DNA of 64,000 bases from Paradesertivirga superstes. Its GTDB lineage: Bacteria; Bacteroidota; Bacteroidia; Sphingobacteriales; Sphingobacteriaceae. How positions within the stretch are numbered: the stretch's first letter is position 1; each line of letters opens with the position of its first letter. The notes beneath the pieces were generated by a model. It was not told the DNA's origin and searched no databases. It worked only from the letters and a program-made list of their open reading frames with translations. Of this stretch, positions 9,473 through 18,518 are shown piece after piece. Where the stretch lies: NCBI RefSeq assembly GCF_037622515.1, contig NZ_JBBJCN010000002.1, positions 558,001 to 622,000 of the forward strand, written 5' to 3'. Position numbers and translations under genes: made by a program.

Positions 9473-11233
9473 ATGTCAAATCAAACCAATGACAATTTAT
9501 TCTACTCAAAAGTTTTAGGGCATCCGGAAGGATTGTTTGTACTTTTCTTCACCGAAATGTGGGAGCGGTTTTCCTATTATGGTATGCGAGCCTTGCTGGT
9601 ACTCTTTTTAACCTCCTCCATTCTTGGTAATAATCCAGGCTGGGGCTGGCCAAGGGAAAGTGCACTGGCTATTTACGGATCCTATACATCCCTCGCTTAT
9701 TTGACACCAATTTTGGGAGGTTATATCGCCGACAGAATAATTGGCTACCGCTGGGCCGTGGTTGCCGGAGCATCTCTTATGACAATGGGGCATTTATCCA
9801 TGGCAATGGAGTTCCATCCTGCTTTTATGTATCTCGGGCTTATTCTGTTAGTAATGGGAAATGGTTTTTTCAAGCCAAATATGACTTCCGTTTTATCGGA
9901 AATGTATAAAAAACACCCGGAGAAAAAGGATGGAGCTTATACTATTTTTTACATGGGCGTTAATGCAGGGGCATTTTTAGGAATGTTACTTTGTGGCTAT
10001 ATCGGTGAAAATCCAAACTGGGGATGGAGCTATGGTTTCGGACTGGCCGGAGTATTTATGTTTATTGGCATGCTTCAGTTTTATTTCACTCAAAATATTT
10101 TTGGAACTATTGGATTGAAGCCTGTTACTGATAAAGAAAATAGTGAGGAGGAGCATGCTGATGAAATAACCCGCAATCCATTTTCACAATTAGACCTGGT
10201 ACTTATCGGAATTATTTCAATCACTGGTCTAGTATGGGTTATTAACGACCCACTTTCTAAAATCACTTCATTCAATCTATTTAGGTTTACTATCGGCGAT
10301 TTAAGCGGCAGCAACTTTGCGATTATAATAGCATTAATCCTGTTTGTTTTTATCCTGATAAAAAGGATTAGCCAGTACACACCGGTACTTCGCGACAAAA
10401 TGATTGCCGTAATCATTCTCGCCTTTATAACTATTTTCTTTTGGGCCTCCTTTGAACAGGCTGGCGGCTCGATGACTATTTTCGCAAAAGATTATACAGC
10501 AAGAATCTTGGAAGGCAACTCCAAAATAGCATTCAATGTTGTAAATACATTAATCACAGTAATACCACTTGCAATTATTTCTTACGTACTGATTATGCTG
10601 TTCAGGAAAACGTTTGGAAGATTTGCTTTAGGCAATATCATACTTGCCACGGGTTTTCTCCTGATCTGGGGAATTGTTATTTACATGCTAAAAAATCAGT
10701 ATAATGACGTACAGGCAGAAGTTCCGGCCACATGGTTTGGTGTATTAAACTCTTTATTCATCATCACCTTCGCACCGATGGTTTCCAAAATTTGGGAAAG
10801 CAAATACAATCCCTTTGCAACTTATAAAAATGGTTTGGGTATGATCCTTTTAGGGATTGGTTTTGCTGTACTTGCCTATGGATCAAGCACTATTCCATCA
10901 GGAGCTAAAGTTGCGTCCGTAAGTATGATCTGGCTGGTACTTGCTTATTTCTTTCATACTATGGGTGAGTTGTGTATTTCACCGGTGGGCTTATCGTATG
11001 TAAGTAAACTGGTTCCGGGACGTATGATTGCCATTATGTTTGGTATCTGGTACCTCGCTATAGCTATAGGAAATAAAATCGCCGGTACTCTGGGTGGAAT
11101 GATTGATGAGATCACTGCGCAATATTCAATGACAACATTTTTTCTGATTTTCACTTTAATACCCGTAGTTATAGGCTTACTAATAATGCTTTTAACTCCC
11201 CTCTTAAAAAGGCTTATGCACGGAGTCCATTAA
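9473..11233 (+). CDS. POT-family proton-coupled peptide transporter (second of two)
   Basis: This 586-residue paralogue of the preceding gene has EMWERFSYYGMRA, GNGFFKPNM and FWASFEQAGGS, the same three POT signatures in order. It is longer by about 64 residues, with a charged cytoplasmic loop (EENSEEEHADE-like) near residue 225 and extra hydrophobic helices. It ends the operon and is followed at once by a strong terminator. Two POT genes side by side suggest transporters with different peptide selectivity, but nothing in the sequence tells which is which. Confidence 0.92.
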   Translation: MSNQTNDNLFYSKVLGHPEGLFVLFFTEMWERFSYYGMRALLVLFLTSSILGNNPGWGWPRESALAIYGSYTSLAYLTPILGGYIADRIIGYRWAVVAGASLMTMGHLSMAMEFHPAFMYLGLILLVMGNGFFKPNMTSVLSEMYKKHPEKKDGAYTIFYMGVNAGAFLGMLLCGYIGENPNWGWSYGFGLAGVFMFIGMLQFYFTQNIFGTIGLKPVTDKENSEEEHADEITRNPFSQLDLVLIGIISITGLVWVINDPLSKITSFNLFRFTIGDLSGSNFAIIIALILFVFILIKRISQYTPVLRDKMIAVIILAFITIFFWASFEQAGGSMTIFAKDYTARILEGNSKIAFNVVNTLITVIPLAIISYVLIMLFRKTFGRFALGNIILATGFLLIWGIVIYMLKNQYNDVQAEVPATWFGVLNSLFIITFAPMVSKIWESKYNPFATYKNGLGMILLGIGFAVLAYGSSTIPSGAKVASVSMIWLVLAYFFHTMGELCISPVGLSYVSKLVPGRMIAIMFGIWYLAIAIGNKIAGTLGGMIDEITAQYSMTTFFLIFTLIPVVIGLLIMLLTPLLKRLMHGVH

Positions 11234-11248
11234 TAATTAACAATTTTT

Positions 11249-11278
11249 AACCCCTGGTTCTGTCAGGGGTTTTCTTTT
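11249..11278 (+). terminator. Rho-independent terminator after the peptide operon
   Basis: AACCCCTG (11249-11256) pairs with CAGGGGTT (11264-11271) around a seven-base loop, and a T-rich run follows. It lies 15 bp past the stop of the second POT gene. Confidence 0.85.
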
Positions 11279-11319
11279 TCTCTGTTTTTAACCCTACTTT
11301 TACCTCTTTAAAACCAACT

Positions 11320-12084
11320 GTGTTATCCGATAGCTTAGTACTCATCCCCACTTATAACGAAAAGGAAAATATTGAAAAAATTATCCGCAAGGTGTTTTCC
11401 TTAACACATGTTTTTCATATTCTGGTTATCGATGATGGCTCGCCGGATGGGACGGCAGAAATTGTTAAACATCTGCAGGGAGAATTCGCCGGAAAACTTT
11501 ATCTCGAAGAGCGAGCCGGAAAACAAGGGTTAGGTACTGCCTATATCTTTGGATTTAAATGGGCGCTCAAACATGATTATGATTTTATTTTTGAAATGGA
11601 TGCAGACTTCTCCCACAATCCCAACGACCTAATTAAATTGCGGGAGGCATGTATTCAAGGGGCTGATGTTGCGATTGGTTCACGATACATTAAAGGGGTA
11701 AATGTGGTAAACTGGCCTATGAGCCGTGTTTTAATGTCTTACTTCGCTTCTGTGTATGTTCGATTTATTACAGGCATCCCGATACAGGATGCCACTGCCG
11801 GCTTTAAATGTTACCGTCGAATTGTACTGGAAACTATAGATTTAGATAATATCCGCTTTGTAGGATACGCCTTTCAAATTGAAATGAAATTCACAGCGAT
11901 AAAGCATGGATTTAAAGTGATAGAAGTACCTATTATTTTTACCGACAGAACCGAAGGTACTTCTAAAATGAGTACACATATTTTCAGAGAAGCATTTTTA
12001 GGGGTTATAGAAATGAAAATGAGAAGCTGGTTCAGGAAATATCCGAAAGTTCATTCAAACTCTAAGTCAGAAGTTCCTGTCTGA
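11320..12084 (+). CDS. Polyprenol-phosphate mannosyltransferase-like GT2 glycosyltransferase
   Basis: The 254-residue protein is a single GT-A domain of family GT2. It has IPTYNEKENI at the start, the nucleotide-sugar-binding DDGSPDGTA, and EMDADFSHNP, where the DxD metal site lies. This arrangement is that of polyprenol/dolichol-phosphate mannose synthases without a membrane anchor. It would transfer mannose or a similar sugar to a lipid phosphate at the inner face of the membrane. The start appears to be GTG at 11320, since no ATG precedes the conserved LIPTYNE block; the leader is short after the upstream terminator. The sugar identity is inferred. Confidence 0.85.
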   Translation: MLSDSLVLIPTYNEKENIEKIIRKVFSLTHVFHILVIDDGSPDGTAEIVKHLQGEFAGKLYLEERAGKQGLGTAYIFGFKWALKHDYDFIFEMDADFSHNPNDLIKLREACIQGADVAIGSRYIKGVNVVNWPMSRVLMSYFASVYVRFITGIPIQDATAGFKCYRRIVLETIDLDNIRFVGYAFQIEMKFTAIKHGFKVIEVPIIFTDRTEGTSKMSTHIFREAFLGVIEMKMRSWFRKYPKVHSNSKSEVPV

Positions 12085-12145
12085 AGTCTTTATTACTCTT
12101 AATTGATGCAATTTCTTATCTTTAATACAACCTCACATAAGCTGT

Positions 12146-13324
12146 ATGAAGAAAGATCTCTATACCTCTCCGGATTATTATTTGCTTGATGACTTACTCA
12201 CAGAAGAGCACAAACTAATAAGGGAAACAGTAAGAGAGTGGGTAAAAAAAGAGTTAAGTCCCATTATAGAGGATTATGCTCAAAAAGCAGAATTTCCTAA
12301 AATTTTACTTCATGGTCTTGCGCAGATAGGAGCTTTCGGACCAACAATTCCACAGGAATATAGCGGAGCAGGTCTGGATAATATCGCCTATGGCATAATG
12401 ATGCAGGAACTTGAGCGCGGTGATTCAGGCATTCGTTCTACAGCATCCGTTCAGGGATCGCTGGTTATGTACCCGATCTTTTCATTTGGCTCCGATCAAC
12501 AAAAACAAAACTATCTCCCAAAGCTAGCCTCCGGCGAATTGATGGGTGCATTTGGCTTAACCGAACCCGATTTCGGATCTAATCCTTCCGGCATGACTAC
12601 AAATTTTCGGGAGGATGGAGATTCTGTTATTCTGAACGGATCTAAAATGTGGATCTCAAATGCCCCGTTTGCAGACATCGCGATAGTTTGGGCACGAAAC
12701 GAACAAAATGAGATAAAGGGCTTAATCGTAGAAAGGGGCATGGAAGGTTTCAGCACGCCCGAAACTCATAATAAATGGAGCTTAAGAGCTTCTGCAACAG
12801 GAGAATTGGTATTTGATAATGTTAAAATACCCAAAGCAAATATACTTCCCGGAGTAAGCGGCATGAAAGGCCCATTAAGTTGCCTGAACCAGGCAAGATA
12901 TGGAATAGCATGGGGAGCATTAGGAGCTGCTATGGATTGTTACGATACAGCTTTACGTTATGCTAAAGAAAGAATCCAGTTTAACAAGCCCATAGCCGGA
13001 TTTCAGCTGCAGCAAAAGAAACTTGCTGAAATGATTACCGAAATAACGAAAGCTCAGTTAATGGTGTGGCGCTTGGGCGTACTTAAGAACGAGAACCGTG
13101 CCACGCCTGCCCAGATATCGATGGCTAAGCGTAACAGCGTAGAAACAGCTATAAACATAGCCAGGGATGCCCGGCAAATTCTTGGTGCTATGGGCATCAC
13201 CGGAGACTATTCAATTATGCGTCATATGATGAATCTTGAATCGGTAATTACTTATGAAGGAACCCATGATATTCATTTATTAATAACCGGGCAGGATATT
13301 ACGGGGATTAGTGCGTTTGAGTAA
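12146..13324 (+). CDS. Glutaryl-CoA dehydrogenase-like acyl-CoA dehydrogenase
   Basis: This 392-residue protein has the full three-part acyl-CoA dehydrogenase fold: N-terminal helices, FGLTEPDFGSNPSGM in the middle domain, and ERIQFNKPIAGFQL in the C-terminal helices. The catalytic base is Glu371 in TYEGTHDIH, and the tail LITGQDITGISAF is characteristic of the glutaryl-CoA dehydrogenase subgroup. The reaction would be FAD-dependent oxidation and decarboxylation of glutaryl-CoA to crotonyl-CoA in lysine and tryptophan breakdown. No other catabolic genes for this route flank it, so substrate assignment rests on the subgroup motif alone. Right after its stop codon there is an 18-bp tandem repeat. 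Confidence 0.85.
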   Translation: MKKDLYTSPDYYLLDDLLTEEHKLIRETVREWVKKELSPIIEDYAQKAEFPKILLHGLAQIGAFGPTIPQEYSGAGLDNIAYGIMMQELERGDSGIRSTASVQGSLVMYPIFSFGSDQQKQNYLPKLASGELMGAFGLTEPDFGSNPSGMTTNFREDGDSVILNGSKMWISNAPFADIAIVWARNEQNEIKGLIVERGMEGFSTPETHNKWSLRASATGELVFDNVKIPKANILPGVSGMKGPLSCLNQARYGIAWGALGAAMDCYDTALRYAKERIQFNKPIAGFQLQQKKLAEMITEITKAQLMVWRLGVLKNENRATPAQISMAKRNSVETAINIARDARQILGAMGITGDYSIMRHMMNLESVITYEGTHDIHLLITGQDITGISAFE

Positions 13325-13326
13325 AA

Positions 13327-13389
13327 GGATTACACAGATTAAGGGGATTACACTGATGAGAAGGATTACACCGGTTGAGGGGATAATTA
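13327..13389 (+). repeat. Four-copy tandem repeat, exact 18-bp period
   Basis: GGATTACAC begins at 13327, 13345 and 13363, and a degraded copy GGATAATTA at 13381; each step is exactly 18 bp. The spacer half also repeats loosely (AGATTAAGG, TGATGAGAA, CGGTTGAGG). The array lies between the gcdH-like stop and the queG promoter and does not encode anything evident. Confidence 0.8.
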
Positions 13390-13422
13390 AGGGCCCTTTA
13401 CGTAGTATCCATAAAATCCCTA

Positions 13423-13430
13423 TATCTTTG
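13423..13430 (+). promoter_or_regulatory. Candidate -7 element of queG, implying a near-leaderless mRNA
   Basis: TATCTTTG matches the Bacteroidota -7 consensus TAnnTTTG exactly and ends four bases before the queG ATG at 13435. A TTTA at about 13398 is a partial -33 match. If this is the promoter, transcription would start at or within a few bases of the start codon. Confidence 0.5.
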
Positions 13431-13434
13431 CAGA

Positions 13435-14379
13435 ATGTTTCCGGACAGGCAGAAATACAGTAAGATAATAAAAGACGAAGCAAAGCGACTTGGGTTTTTA
13501 TTTTGCGGTATTGCCAAGGCTGAATTTCTTGAAGAAGAAGCGCCGCGGCTGGAGAACTGGCTTAAACAGGGCTTCAACGGCGAAATGGCGTACATGGAAA
13601 ACCATTTCGATAAACGGCTTGACCCCACAAAGCTTGTAGAAGGTGCCCGGTCGGTAATTTCTATGGGTTTAAATTATTATACAAATAGCATTCAGGCTAA
13701 TCCCGATGCTCCTAAAATTTCCAAATATGCTTACGGCACCGATTATCATACAGTAATCAAAGAAAAACTTAAAGAACTCCTGCAGGTAATTAATGAAAAA
13801 ATCGGAGAAGTAGGCGGACGTGCTTTCGTGGATTCAGCACCAGTGCTTGATAAAGCCTGGGCAAAAAAATCGGGACTGGGCTGGGTTGGAAAAAGCACAA
13901 ATCTGATTAACAAAGAAGCAGGATCATTTTTTTTCCTGGCCGAATTGATTGTAGATATTGAACTCGAATATGATATCCCGTCCACAAAAGATCATTGCGG
14001 AACCTGTACCCGTTGTATTGATGCCTGTCCTACCGATGCCATTGTCGGGCCATATATCGTGGATGGAAGTCGTTGCATTTCTTATCTCACCATAGAATTG
14101 AAAAACGAAATCCCGGCAGAGTTTCAGGGCAAAATGGATAACTGGATGTTCGGCTGCGATGTTTGTCAGGACGTTTGTCCATGGAACCGATTCTCTACCT
14201 TACATAATGAAACTGCGTTTCAGCCAAACTCTGAACTGCTGCAAATGACTGCACGCGATTGGGAAGAAATCACAGAAGATGTGTTCAAGAAAGTATTTCA
14301 AAAGTCGCCTGTGAAAAGGACAAAATATTCAGGGTTAAAGAGAAATATCGATTTTTTAAAAAGCAGGGAAGCCCTCTAA
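13435..14379 (+). CDS. queG: Epoxyqueuosine reductase
   Basis: The 314-residue protein matches QueG in length and motif order: an N-terminal cobalamin-binding region with VDSAPVLDKAWAKKSGLGW, a first 4Fe-4S motif CGTCTRCIDACP, the linker SYLTIELKNEIP, and a second cluster motif CDVCQDVCPWN. QueG reduces epoxyqueuosine to queuosine in tRNA anticodons, using cobalamin. It stands alone between the repeat array and a bidirectional terminator. The diagnostic two-cluster spacing makes this one of the safest assignments in the window. Confidence 0.95.
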   Translation: MFPDRQKYSKIIKDEAKRLGFLFCGIAKAEFLEEEAPRLENWLKQGFNGEMAYMENHFDKRLDPTKLVEGARSVISMGLNYYTNSIQANPDAPKISKYAYGTDYHTVIKEKLKELLQVINEKIGEVGGRAFVDSAPVLDKAWAKKSGLGWVGKSTNLINKEAGSFFFLAELIVDIELEYDIPSTKDHCGTCTRCIDACPTDAIVGPYIVDGSRCISYLTIELKNEIPAEFQGKMDNWMFGCDVCQDVCPWNRFSTLHNETAFQPNSELLQMTARDWEEITEDVFKKVFQKSPVKRTKYSGLKRNIDFLKSREAL

Positions 14380-14383
14380 AAAG

Positions 14384-14410
14384 AAAAAAACGGCCATATG
14401 GCCGTTTTTC
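14384..14410. terminator. Bidirectional terminator between queG and the barrel gene
   Basis: A ten-base-pair stem AAAAACGGCC / GGCCGTTTTT surrounds the loop ATAT. It has an A-run on its left and a T-run on its right, so it can end transcripts from both the plus-strand queG and the minus-strand gene ending at 14436. Confidence 0.85.
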
Positions 14411-14435
14411 GATCATTCAATAGGTATAATAATCT

Positions 14436-17321
14436 TTATTCTATGAAGCTTCCGTCGCCTCTGCGGTTAATTTGTCTTCCGTTTCTTGAAGGAGGAGTCC
14501 CTGTCCATTTTTGAGGTGTCCATCTGAAATTGATCATAAAATAACGGCTCAAAGCATTTGATTTAGTATCAGTAAATCCATTTTCACCGATAGTCCGTGT
14601 AACAAAATTATTTTGATTCAGTACATCGAACGCCTGAATACCTAAAGAACCATTATTCCTCTTGAAAAATTGACGTTCAATAGATCCATTAATTACAAAT
14701 GGGTTATTGGTAACATTGGCATTTATTCCACTAACAAAGTTTTTCCGGGCGCTGAAATTTAAAAGATTTCTTTTTAGAACATATAGCCTGCCATCACCAC
14801 TTATTGCCAGTGTTTTCGTTAAATTATTATTCGTTGATATGGTGTAATTAGCCTTTGTGACATTATAACTAACGTTTGGATTCAACTCTAACCAGTTATT
14901 CGGATTAATCTGCAAAGCGACGCGCTCATTAAAATTCCAGGATCTGCCATTATTAATAATCTGGTTGCTCATTGATACAGATTTATTATAACGTATTGAA
15001 CCATTAAAATCCAATTTATACTTACGCTTGGCAAAGCTTTTCGATATACCATAATTGCCGCTGAAACTATGTGCGCCGTCTAAATTCACATACCTGGTTT
15101 CCCGGATCAAGTCAGTACTATCCAAATCCTCAGGTTTAAAATACTCTACGATATTGGTGGTTACCCGGTTTGGATTAGTGGTACCTGTAATATTCGCGAA
15201 CAAAGTCAGATTTTTGTTTGCTATAAAGTTGTTATAGTTAGCTGTTACGTTATGATTAAAAGCCACCTTCAAATCTTTATTTCCGACTTTTGGATTATTG
15301 GGATCTGTATCGTCCCTAACGGGTTGAATCTGGTCAAAAGTGGGTTCCTGCGGTGACCCGTTATATCGGATACCAAGTCTGTGAGTACGGGATAGCTGGT
15401 ATTCAAAATTAGCTATGGGAATCATCGTTAAATTTGTTCTCTTCAGAGAAATTCCGAGATGCTCTTTAGTACCCTGCAGAACACTTGGTACAACGGTTAT
15501 ACCCAGTGAACTATTATATTTTGTTTTTCTAACATTATAATTCAAGCCGAATCTGGTAGTTGTAAAGCTGTAATTAAAAATATTACTTAAAGAATCTACC
15601 CTTACAGGTGCCCCGGTTATTATATTGTCTGTAAACCTGGTATTATCATATTGGCGCTGATTAATACTTACATTGAATTGTAACCTTGAAGTATTTCCCT
15701 GAACTAATTTTAATGGCTCAGTAAAGGTAAAACTGGCTGAACTGGTATTTCGCAGGTTTTTACTGAGCACCAATCTTCTCACGGTTGAATCCGGAAGAGG
15801 AACATTATCATTGAACAATTGAACGATCGCATCAACATCTGTTTCTGCCTCCGTACTGTTGTCGTCCCTGCCTAAATTTAAAGAAGCACTTCTCCCACGT
15901 TTTAAAAATTGGTGTTGATAAATTAAACTCCCGCCAAAATTAGGAGTAGTAGTCGTCTGATTATTGGTACCTAAGTCTACACGATGCTGGTAGCCTGTTT
16001 TAGCTTCGTTAGTAAACGAATTATTAAGAGACGTGACATAACTCACACTCGGCGAAAAACGCAGAAAATTAGCGCTGTCAATCTCATACTCCAAATCAAA
16101 ACTAAATGTATTAGTCTTGTCGTTTCTCCCGCGTTCGTTTTGTGTATTAAGGAAAGTGGTTACCCTTGATGTATCACCAGAATTATTATCCACAAGAATA
16201 CTATAGCGTTCCGAATTACTAAGATTAGTGGAATTGTTATCGTTAAAACGATAGGAATAACTGGTATTTAAACTAATCTTTTTCCCGAACTGGTCACGAA
16301 ATCCTATAGATCCTCCTCCACTTTGATTTATTCCGCCGCTTGAACCTCCACCCTGGTTTCCGCTGAAACCTCCGCCTTGTCCGCCGGCCCCTCCGCCTTG
16401 CCTTCCGCCGCCTTGTCCACCACCACCTTGTCCTCCGCCAGAAAATCCTCCGCCGCCACCAGTAAATCCACCGCCACCGGCAACACCGGTTACTGTGTTG
16501 TTAAAAGTCAGATTAACATTAACTTGCTGATTCCCGTTGATACGATTTCCGCCGATTGAGGTACCGTAACGTTCATTATTGCCCAGACCTGCTATTAACC
16601 GGCCATTATTCCCTACTGAACGATCTCTCCTTGTAGTTAAATTTAAAACTTTAGTTGGCTCACCATCCTTTATTCCTGTTCGTGCCGCTTCGTTCCCAAA
16701 ATCGTCTACAAATTGCGCTTTCTCAATTATATCTGCAGGCAAGCTCTGAATGGCTGTTGCCACATCACCGCCGGCATAATCCTTACCATTAAGCCTTAAT
16801 CGTTGAACATCGACACCCTGATGCGTTACGGTGCCATCAGCTCCAACTTCTACACCCTCCATTTTCTTAAGAAGTTCGTCTACCGTAGCATTCGGCTTTA
16901 CCACGTAATCACTTGCTCTGTATTCTACAGTATCTTCTTTATATACAATAGCAGGGGCTCCGTTTATAGTTACCGTATTTAGCAAATTCGAAGTCTCCTT
17001 TAAAATGATAGGATCCAGAACCAGTTTAGCCGCTCCATCATTATAAAGAAAGCGTTTATTGAAACTGCGGTAGCCTATACTTCTAACAGAAATAGTAAAC
17101 TGCCCCGATTTTACATCCTTAAATACAAAAACCCCCGAATTACTGGTGACTCTTTTAATAGAATCTGTTCCGGTAGTTAATACTACAACGGCACCGATAA
17201 CTCCGTTATCTGTACTGTCTTTAACAATACCACTTACTTCACGCCCGGGTGCGGCAGGGGTTTGAGCGTATATTTTACCCGTGAGGAAAATAACTGCAAG
17301 GAGAATAAAAATCTTTTTCAT
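14436..17321 (-). CDS. Outer-membrane beta-barrel protein, TonB-receptor-like, with Gly-rich insert
   Basis: The start chosen is the internal ATG at 17321, which begins a good signal peptide (MKKIFILLAVIFLTGKIYAQ); a longer in-frame extension lacks one. The 961-residue protein has a carboxypeptidase-regulatory-like domain (about 28-105), a plug-like region with RLRLNGKDYAGGDV and LPADIIEKAQFVDDFGNEA, then a long region of alternating aromatic and polar strands typical of an outer-membrane barrel. Between plug and barrel (about residues 281-337) sits an almost pure Gly/Gln/Ser tract. No SusD gene follows, so it is not a standard glycan-uptake pair. The gene just upstream, transcribed first, encodes a secreted protein with the same Gly-rich composition. 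Confidence 0.85.
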   Translation of the reverse strand: MKKIFILLAVIFLTGKIYAQTPAAPGREVSGIVKDSTDNGVIGAVVVLTTGTDSIKRVTSNSGVFVFKDVKSGQFTISVRSIGYRSFNKRFLYNDGAAKLVLDPIILKETSNLLNTVTINGAPAIVYKEDTVEYRASDYVVKPNATVDELLKKMEGVEVGADGTVTHQGVDVQRLRLNGKDYAGGDVATAIQSLPADIIEKAQFVDDFGNEAARTGIKDGEPTKVLNLTTRRDRSVGNNGRLIAGLGNNERYGTSIGGNRINGNQQVNVNLTFNNTVTGVAGGGGFTGGGGGFSGGGQGGGGQGGGRQGGGAGGQGGGFSGNQGGGSSGGINQSGGGSIGFRDQFGKKISLNTSYSYRFNDNNSTNLSNSERYSILVDNNSGDTSRVTTFLNTQNERGRNDKTNTFSFDLEYEIDSANFLRFSPSVSYVTSLNNSFTNEAKTGYQHRVDLGTNNQTTTTPNFGGSLIYQHQFLKRGRSASLNLGRDDNSTEAETDVDAIVQLFNDNVPLPDSTVRRLVLSKNLRNTSSASFTFTEPLKLVQGNTSRLQFNVSINQRQYDNTRFTDNIITGAPVRVDSLSNIFNYSFTTTRFGLNYNVRKTKYNSSLGITVVPSVLQGTKEHLGISLKRTNLTMIPIANFEYQLSRTHRLGIRYNGSPQEPTFDQIQPVRDDTDPNNPKVGNKDLKVAFNHNVTANYNNFIANKNLTLFANITGTTNPNRVTTNIVEYFKPEDLDSTDLIRETRYVNLDGAHSFSGNYGISKSFAKRKYKLDFNGSIRYNKSVSMSNQIINNGRSWNFNERVALQINPNNWLELNPNVSYNVTKANYTISTNNNLTKTLAISGDGRLYVLKRNLLNFSARKNFVSGINANVTNNPFVINGSIERQFFKRNNGSLGIQAFDVLNQNNFVTRTIGENGFTDTKSNALSRYFMINFRWTPQKWTGTPPSRNGRQINRRGDGSFIE

Positions 17322-17427
17322 TAGAATACAATTGTTTTTTAAAGGAGATGAAGCTATCATGAGCATATATTCATTGCTGTTGGTAAGCGGTATGCTCATG
17401 ATGGTTTCATTATGTTACTGCTTAGTA

Positions 17428-18339
17428 TTATTTCTTAGCTAATGTATACTTACCCCAAAAATCGGTAGGAAGAAGTGCCGAAGGATCAAAACCTCCCCTT
17501 CCACCGCCGCCGAAGCCGCCGCCTTGACCGCCTCCGCCAAAACCGCCTTGTCCACCACCGCCTTGTCCGCCACCGCCAAAGCCACCACCCTGGCCTCCCC
17601 CGCCAAAACCACCTTGTCCGCCGCCGCCAAACTGACGACCATTTATTTTTATATTGTAAGCGAATTCTTTACTGTTTAATGTTAAGCCCAACGATTTTAA
17701 CGGAACAGCGAGTTCATATACAAAAGCTCCTTTATCATCGAATTTTGCTACAGCATTGATATCATATTCATTGTATATTGAAATCAGACTATCGGTAATA
17801 TCCTTAAATCCTAAAACTTTAATTTCTTTAACAGCGGCCAATTGCTGTTTGCGCATTGCTAACATTGCTGAATCCGCAGATGCGCCTTGCGCCTGGCCAA
17901 ATCCACCTTGTCCTTGCTGACGTTGTCCACCACCCTGTCCTCCTTGTCCGCCCTGGCCACCTTGCCCCCTTTGCCTTTGCTGTCTGACGATTACCGGGTA
18001 AGTAATCGCAAACCCTTCTTTTTCTTTTTTCTTTCCGTCGGTATTAATGGTAAGTGTGATCCCTCCCATCATTATTTTATTGTTGTTTATATTGTCTGTA
18101 GACTTAATAACCAGATACAGGTTCTTATCGTCGTTAGACATGGTATATGATATCAACGTGCTTTTGTTGGATGCCTGAAAAACATCTTCAGTGATTTTCC
18201 CGTCAACTTTTATTGGTGTTGAAGCCCATACCGGGTTATCCTGAATATTTGGAGTTTTCTGGGCGAAAGCGATAGTATATAACCCTGACAAAAGCAAAGT
18301 ACAGATAAGGATCCTGGGAGAGAGCTGATTAGTATTCAT
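17428..18339 (-). CDS. Secreted Gly-rich protein, partner of the barrel protein
   Basis: The 303-residue protein starts with a signal peptide ending at AFAQ. Residues 30-120 and 170-235 form two soluble parts that resemble a split beta-sandwich of the CBM9/DOMON type (IKVDGKITEDVF, DKNLYLVIKSTD, AVPLKSLGLTLN); this assignment is tentative. They are separated by a Gly/Gln tract (residues 125-151) and followed by a second tract of GGGGQGGFGG-like repeats (237-284), and the chain ends with FWGKYTLAKK. The gene lies 107 bp upstream of the barrel gene on the same strand. I do not know the function; surface or periplasmic interaction through the Gly-rich tracts is a guess. Confidence 0.75.
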   Translation of the reverse strand: MNTNQLSPRILICTLLLSGLYTIAFAQKTPNIQDNPVWASTPIKVDGKITEDVFQASNKSTLISYTMSNDDKNLYLVIKSTDNINNNKIMMGGITLTINTDGKKKEKEGFAITYPVIVRQQRQRGQGGQGGQGGQGGGQRQQGQGGFGQAQGASADSAMLAMRKQQLAAVKEIKVLGFKDITDSLISIYNEYDINAVAKFDDKGAFVYELAVPLKSLGLTLNSKEFAYNIKINGRQFGGGGQGGFGGGGQGGGFGGGGQGGGGQGGFGGGGQGGGFGGGGRGGFDPSALLPTDFWGKYTLAKK

Positions 18340-18464
18340 CGTTTATATTTCTTTGGATACACAATGATAACAATACTTAAAACGTTAAAAATATAAATGA
18401 TACCTCCAAAGGGAGAAATGATACCAAAGGCTGTATTTTAGCGATTTCTTTTTTTCGCAAAACG

Positions 18465-18490
18465 AAAAAAGCATCTGTCTCCAGATGCCT
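18465..18490 (-). terminator. Terminator of the exonuclease gene
   Basis: GCATCTG (18471-18477) pairs with CAGATGC (18482-18488) around a four-base loop; the A-run at 18465-18470 is a T-run on the minus strand, downstream of the gene ending at 18519. Confidence 0.8.
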
Positions 18491-18518
18491 TTGTTTATTT
18501 CAGTTTATTTTTTTGAAT

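Noticed and set aside
17490..17640. Repetitive DNA that looks like a repeat array or CRISPR
   Set aside because: It is the coding DNA for Gly/Gln tracts in frame with the secreted protein; unit length is irregular and there are no spacers.
17475..17759. Open frame on the plus strand opposite the Gly-rich gene
   Set aside because: It is antisense to a repeat-coding region; high GC of the Gly codons removes stops and yields a false frame.
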